From NCBI GenBank assembly GCA_902767285.1, contig CACXHC010000223.1, forward strand, positions 1-19,154: 19,154 bases of DNA, given 5' to 3'. The stretch is from an uncultured Ruminococcus sp. (GTDB taxonomy: Bacteria; Bacillota; Clostridia; Oscillospirales; Acutalibacteraceae). The notes under the pieces are model-generated. The model saw only the letters and a program-made list of their open reading frames with translations, made no database searches and had not been told where the DNA came from. Each line of letters begins with the position of its first letter. Positions within the stretch are counted from its first letter, which is position 1. This document shows positions 15,242 through 19,154 of this stretch, piece by piece. The translations under genes were made by a program, and so were the position numbers.

Positions 15242-16990
15242 ATGATTAAAAAATTGCTGAAATCTGTCCGAGAATACAAAACAGCGTCATTACTTGCTCC
15301 GATCCTTGTTGTGGGAGAAGTAATTGTCGAAGTTATAGTTCCAATATTAATGGCAAACCTCATCGATTACGGTATAACAAAAAGCAATATGACCTATATA
15401 TGTGAAACAGGTGCAATAATAGTTGTGTTGTGTCTTTTGTCGTTGACTCTCGGAGCATTGGCAGGCAAATACGCTGCCAAAGCCGCAGCCGGATTTGCAA
15501 AAAATCTCAGGCATGATATGTACTACAATGTACAGAAATTTTCTTTTTCAAACATCGACAAATTTTCGACATCAAGTCTTATTACACGAATGACAACAGA
15601 TGTAACGAATGTCCAAAATTCGTATATGATGATAGTGCGAACGGCTTTCCGAAGCCCTGCCATGATAATTTTCAGTATGGTTATGGCATTCCGAATAAAT
15701 GCCAAAGTGTCGATGGTGTTTTTGTCGATGATACCGATTTTAGCGGCGGGATTTCTTTTCATTTTTTCGAAAGCCCACCCTATATTCAAAAAAGTTTTCA
15801 AGACTTATGATGAACTCAATAACGTTGTTGAAGAGAATCTACACGGAATCAGAGTTGTAAAGGCATTTGTAAGAGAGGATCACGAAAACGAAAAATTCGG
15901 CAAAATATCGGGCGATTTATACGACCTTTTCTTAAAAGCCGAAAAACTTGTAATAATGAATATGCCTCTCATGCAGATAGTAATATATTCGTCCATGCTT
16001 CTAATGTCTTGGATCTCGTCAAAATATATAGTTGCATCGCACAACGACCCCGCACTCGGTATGACAACCGGACAGTTCACCGGAATGTTTACATATCTCA
16101 TGCAAATGATGATGAATCTCATGATGCTTTCCATGATATTTATGATGTTGGTTATATCACGTTCATCAATGGAGAGAATAGCCGAAGTCCTTTCGGAAGA
16201 GCCGAACCTTAAAAACGGAGATTCGCCAATCACCCAAATCAAAGACGGCAGTATTAAATTTGAAAATGTATCTTTCAGTTATAACGGCAGCGATAAATAT
16301 TGTTTGTCAGATGTAGATATAGATATAAAATCGGGCGAAACAGTAGGCGTAATCGGCGGAACAGGTTCAAGCAAATCAACCATAGTTCAGCTCATACCAC
16401 GACTCTACGATGCAACAAAAGGAAAAGTTCTTGTTGGCGGTGTAGATGTGCGTGATTACGACATCGAAACTCTGCGAAACGAAGTAGCTATGGTTCTTCA
16501 AAAGAACGTGCTTTTCTCGGGTACTATAAAAGATAATCTCCGCTGGGGTGATGAAAACGCCTCCGATGAAGATATTAAGAGAGTGTGCAAACTCGCTCAA
16601 GCCGATAGCTTCATTGAGAAATTTCCCGATAAATATGATACTTATATAGAACAGGGCGGTACAAATGTATCGGGCGGACAAAAACAGCGTTTGTGTATTG
16701 CCAGAGCTTTGCTCAAAAAACCGAAAATTCTCATTCTCGATGATTCTACAAGTGCCGTGGATACCCGAACCGATTCTCTCATCCGAAAAGCATTTGCAGA
16801 AGAAATTCCCGATACAACAAAAATTATTATTGCTCAAAGAGTTGCGTCTGTTGAAAATGCAGACAAAATAATCGTTATGGACGGCGGAAAAATAAACGCT
16901 GTCGGTACTCATAAACAATTGCTTCAAAATAATGATATTTATAAGGAAGTATATTATTCTCAGGTAAAGGGAGGCGAAAACGATGAGTGA
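15242..16990 (+). CDS. ABC exporter half-transporter with degenerate ATP site (heterodimer subunit 1)
   Basis: This 582-residue half-transporter has six membrane helices (about 15-310) fused to an ATPase domain (about 335-580). Walker A is GGTGSSKST (372-380, K378), with Ser in place of the Gly before Lys. The signature is VSGGQ (476-480). Walker B D500 is followed by D501 instead of the catalytic Glu, and the switch position is Q532 instead of His. These changes mark the non-hydrolysing site of heterodimeric type IV (B-family) exporters such as TM287/288 and BmrCD. The ATG follows GGAAGTGA and lies 15 nt after the HAD gene. The 3' end overlaps subunit 2 by 8 nt. The substrate is unknown; drugs, lipids or peptides are all possible. 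Confidence 0.92.
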   Translation: MIKKLLKSVREYKTASLLAPILVVGEVIVEVIVPILMANLIDYGITKSNMTYICETGAIIVVLCLLSLTLGALAGKYAAKAAAGFAKNLRHDMYYNVQKFSFSNIDKFSTSSLITRMTTDVTNVQNSYMMIVRTAFRSPAMIIFSMVMAFRINAKVSMVFLSMIPILAAGFLFIFSKAHPIFKKVFKTYDELNNVVEENLHGIRVVKAFVREDHENEKFGKISGDLYDLFLKAEKLVIMNMPLMQIVIYSSMLLMSWISSKYIVASHNDPALGMTTGQFTGMFTYLMQMMMNLMMLSMIFMMLVISRSSMERIAEVLSEEPNLKNGDSPITQIKDGSIKFENVSFSYNGSDKYCLSDVDIDIKSGETVGVIGGTGSSKSTIVQLIPRLYDATKGKVLVGGVDVRDYDIETLRNEVAMVLQKNVLFSGTIKDNLRWGDENASDEDIKRVCKLAQADSFIEKFPDKYDTYIEQGGTNVSGGQKQRLCIARALLKKPKILILDDSTSAVDTRTDSLIRKAFAEEIPDTTKIIIAQRVASVENADKIIVMDGGKINAVGTHKQLLQNNDIYKEVYYSQVKGGENDE

Positions 16991-18884
16991 AAAAACCAAA
17001 TCTCCCAAACCCAATATGCCCGAAATGCCAAAAATAGATAAAAATACCGTAAAAAGACTCATGGGATATATTTTTGATAATTACAAAGGCAGATTTGTAT
17101 GTGTTATTATATGTATTGTCATTAGTTCTATGATAAACGTTGTAGGCTCGATGTTTTTGAAAATTCTCATTGATTCTTATATAATGCCTCTCGTTAATGC
17201 TCAAAATCCTGATTTCATGCCACTTTTGAGGGCGATACTCATAATGGGGGGGCTGTATCTTTTCGGGGCGTTTGCCGGATATTTGTATAATAGAATAATG
17301 ATAACAATATCTCAGGGAATACTCAAAAAAATCCGTGACGATATGTTCAAGCATATGCAGACACTTCCCATAAAATATTTTGATACTCATACTCACGGCG
17401 ATGTAATGAGCTACTACACCAACGACACCGATACTCTCCGCCAAATGCTCTCTCAAAGTATCCCGAATATGGTAAACTCAATAATAACTATAATTGCCGT
17501 GTTTGCGGCTATGGTATACACGAGTCCATATTTAACGATAGTTGTGTTTTTGTTTATTTTCCTGCAATTTTTTGTAGTAAAGCAGGTAGGCGGACGAAGC
17601 GGAAAATATTTCATATCTCAGCAAAATTCCCTCGGTAAAGTTAACGGATATATAGAAGAGATGACAACCGGACAAAAAGTAATAAAAGTATTTTGTCATG
17701 AGAAAAAAGCCGAAGAGGAATTCGACAAACTTAACGAAGAATTATATAAAGCATCATACAATGCCAATCAGTTTGCAAATATGCTCATGCCGATAATGGG
17801 CAATATCGGAAATTTACAATATGCTGTTCTTGCCATAGTCGGAGCAGTAATAAGCGTAGTATCGGGCGGTTCGCTCACAATAGGAGCAATAGTTTCGTTT
17901 TTACAGCTTTCGAAGAGTTTCAGTATGCCGATAGGACAAGTATCACAGCAGTTAAATTCTGTTATAATGGCACTTGCCGGAGCAAAACGAATATTCACTC
18001 TAATGGACGAAGTAAGCGAAACGGATGACGGCTATGTTACCCTTGTCAATGCGGAATATGACGGCGAAAATCTTGTTGAATCCGAACACCGCACAGGTAC
18101 ATGGGCATGGAAACACCCCCACGAGGACGGCTCTGTTACATACACCGAACTTAAGGGAAATGTCAGTCTTAATGATGTAGATTTCGGTTACACCTCCGAT
18201 AACATTGTTTTGCATAATGTAAGTATTTTGGCAAAGCCGGGGCAGAAGATAGCTTTCGTAGGAGCAACCGGAGCAGGAAAAACGACCATAACCAATCTTA
18301 TAAACAGATTTTATGATATAGCAGACGGAAAAATAAGATATGACGGTATCAATATAAATAAGATTAAAAAAGCCGATTTAAGAAGTTCTTTGGGAATAGT
18401 TCTGCAAGATACAAATTTGTTTTCGGGAACAATTATGGATAATATCAGATACGGCAGACTTGACGCAACAGACGAGGAGTGCATTGAAGCTGCCAAGCTC
18501 GCCAATGCTCATAGCTTCATATCACGACTGCCGGACGGATACAACACAGTAATAAACGGTACAGGCGGAAGCCTTTCTCAAGGACAACGCCAGCTTTTGT
18601 CCATAGCGAGAGCCGCCGTTGCCGACCCGCCTGTTATGATTCTTGACGAAGCTACTTCATCAATAGATACCCGAACCGAGTCGCTCGTATCACAGGGCAT
18701 GGATTCGCTCATGAAGGGCAGAACCGTATTTGTCATAGCACACCGACTCTCGACAGTCCGCAACTCCGATGTTATAATGGTGCTTGAAATGGGCAGAATA
18801 ATCGAAAGCGGAAGCCATAAAGAACTTATCGCCAAAAAAGGCAAATACTATCAACTTTATACAGGTGCGTTTGAACTTGATTAA
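16983..18884 (+). CDS. ABC exporter half-transporter with canonical ATP site (heterodimer subunit 2)
   Basis: This 633-residue half-transporter has a Pro/Lys-rich N-terminal stretch (about 1-25), six membrane helices (about 30-335) and an ATPase domain (about 385-630). Walker A is GATGAGKTT (427-435, K433), the signature is LSQGQ (531-535), Walker B is D555 with catalytic E556, and the switch His is H587. Its Walker B and His are intact where subunit 1's are not, so the pair should have one active and one degenerate site; the altered signature (LSQGQ) faces the degenerate side. About 40 extra residues, including WAWKHPHEDG, separate the membrane and ATPase domains. The ATG has AAAGGGAGG 8 nt upstream and overlaps the previous gene by 8 nt, consistent with equal synthesis of the two halves. 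Confidence 0.93.
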   Translation: MSEKTKSPKPNMPEMPKIDKNTVKRLMGYIFDNYKGRFVCVIICIVISSMINVVGSMFLKILIDSYIMPLVNAQNPDFMPLLRAILIMGGLYLFGAFAGYLYNRIMITISQGILKKIRDDMFKHMQTLPIKYFDTHTHGDVMSYYTNDTDTLRQMLSQSIPNMVNSIITIIAVFAAMVYTSPYLTIVVFLFIFLQFFVVKQVGGRSGKYFISQQNSLGKVNGYIEEMTTGQKVIKVFCHEKKAEEEFDKLNEELYKASYNANQFANMLMPIMGNIGNLQYAVLAIVGAVISVVSGGSLTIGAIVSFLQLSKSFSMPIGQVSQQLNSVIMALAGAKRIFTLMDEVSETDDGYVTLVNAEYDGENLVESEHRTGTWAWKHPHEDGSVTYTELKGNVSLNDVDFGYTSDNIVLHNVSILAKPGQKIAFVGATGAGKTTITNLINRFYDIADGKIRYDGININKIKKADLRSSLGIVLQDTNLFSGTIMDNIRYGRLDATDEECIEAAKLANAHSFISRLPDGYNTVINGTGGSLSQGQRQLLSIARAAVADPPVMILDEATSSIDTRTESLVSQGMDSLMKGRTVFVIAHRLSTVRNSDVIMVLEMGRIIESGSHKELIAKKGKYYQLYTGAFELD

Positions 18885-18886
18885 CT

Positions 18887-18916
18887 AAAAAAAGGGGCTG
18901 TGAAAAACAACAGCCC
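18887..18916 (-). terminator. Intrinsic terminator in minus-strand orientation, just after the ABC operon
   Basis: GGGCTGT (18895-18901) and ACAGCCC (18910-18916) pair around an 8-nt loop. Read on the minus strand, the stem is followed by seven Ts (18893-18887). On the plus strand no T-run follows, so the ABC operon would be stopped only weakly here. The orientation suggests a convergent gene beyond the right edge, or a bidirectional role. Confidence 0.6.
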
Positions 18917-18930
18917 TAAGAAATGTCCAA

Positions 18931-19021
18931 TTTGTTGCCTATTTTCTCTTCTTTTTTTGAAAAAAAAGAAGCAAAAAAACTTTTACTATATAAATTTTAT
19001 GTTGTTCAACTAACATTCTAT
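18931..19021. repeat. Intergenic hairpin repeat, copy A
   Basis: A 91-bp unit starts TTTGTTG, contains the hairpin CTTCTTTTTTT/AAAAAAAGAAG, then CAAAAAAACTTTTACTATAT, and ends CTAACATTCTAT. It matches copy B at nearly every position except lengths of three homopolymer runs and a few substitutions. No coding content is visible. Confidence 0.8.
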
Positions 19022-19028
19022 AAACTGA

Positions 19029-19066
19029 AACAAATCCGACTGCGTACTTGTGCAGTCGGATTTGTT
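19029..19066. terminator. 15-bp stem hairpin between repeat copies A and B
   Basis: AACAAATCCGACTGC (19029-19043) and its exact complement (19052-19066) surround an 8-nt loop. The right arm overlaps the TTTGTTG start of copy B. A T-rich but interrupted tract follows on the plus strand. It may be a back-up terminator for the ABC operon. Strand and function are uncertain. Confidence 0.45.
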
Positions 19067-19154
19067 GATTATTTTCTCTTCTTTTTTTTGAAAAAAAAAG
19101 AAGCAAAAAAAACTTTTACTATATAAATTTTATGTGTTTCAACGAACATTCTAT
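19061..19154. repeat. Intergenic hairpin repeat, copy B, reaching the window edge
   Basis: A 94-bp direct copy of the unit at 18931-19021, with one more base in each of three homopolymer runs. It ends CGAACATTCTAT at the last base of the window, so the array may continue. Its last part contains AACGAACATT, which is also the first ten bases of the window. Confidence 0.8.

Noticed and set aside
16352..16745. Non-canonical Walker A (GGTGSSKST), Asp-Asp Walker B and Gln switch in ABC subunit 1 as sequencing errors or decay
   Set aside because: The three changes occur together, the frame is intact, and the partner is canonical. This is the known pattern of heterodimeric exporters.
16376..17456. 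Minus-strand open frames opposite the ABC genes
   Set aside because: Both ABC proteins have complete motifs across this stretch. The antisense frames show no domain features or initiation signals.
18931..19154. CRISPR array or insertion-sequence ends at the right edge
   Set aside because: There are only two units of about 90 bp with imperfect identity and no transposase or cas gene. The repeat and spacer lengths do not fit a CRISPR array.
1..19154. Identical AACGAACATT at both window ends taken as a direct repeat from insertion of the whole segment
   Set aside because: The segment holds housekeeping htpG and no integrase. The 10-mer is more simply part of the dispersed intergenic repeat family.

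Overview
The window reads as a chromosomal segment of a low-to-moderate GC, Gram-positive (monoderm) anaerobe of the Clostridia, most like Ruminococcus/Oscillospiraceae. The signs are a BspA-type leucine-rich-repeat protein ending in a type I dockerin, a GLUG-repeat surface protein with a C-terminal membrane anchor, a lipobox lipoprotein, GGAGG-type ribosome binding sites, a CIRCE operator, and A/T-rich hairpin repeats between operons. The exact genus is an inference. No rRNA, tRNA, CRISPR array, transposase or phage gene was seen.

Layout. (1) Positions 126-5536, minus strand: a two-gene operon encoding an MMPL/RND-type exporter followed, with a 4-nt overlap and a GTG start, by a large extracellular GLUG protein that carries about 330 residues of helix between two GLUG blocks. 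Its promoter (TTGACT-17-TATAAT) lies at 5587-5615. (2) Positions 5822-11890, plus strand, divergent from the first: a 1748-residue secreted LRR protein with a C-terminal dockerin, then 33 nt later a UlaG-like metallo-beta-lactamase-fold lipoprotein. The LRR promoter has an extended -10 and lies inside a 38-bp near-perfect dyad (5718-5755) that looks like an operator. (3) Positions 11891-12181: a gap holding possible remains of a decayed minus-strand gene, then a sigma-A promoter and a CIRCE element. (4) htpG (Hsp90), 12182-14056, with a strong intrinsic terminator. (5) A promoter directly after that terminator, a roughly 145-nt leader with two hairpins, then an operon of a HAD-type phosphatase and the two halves of a heterodimeric ABC exporter (14291-18884). 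(6) Positions 18885-19154: a minus-strand-oriented terminator and two direct copies of a ~91-94 bp hairpin repeat. Related hairpins also occur at 14150-14200 and at the left edge.

How the genes may work together. The first two divergent operons both concern the cell surface: an exporter with an outside partner that looks like a tethered helical accessory, and a dockerin-bearing protein that would dock on a cohesin scaffold. The most interesting candidates are the exporter plus GLUG/helix pair, the dockerin on a protein with no visible catalytic domain, and the large dyad over its promoter. The ABC pair shows the classic asymmetry: the first subunit has Asp for the catalytic Glu and Gln for the switch His, while the second is canonical at both.
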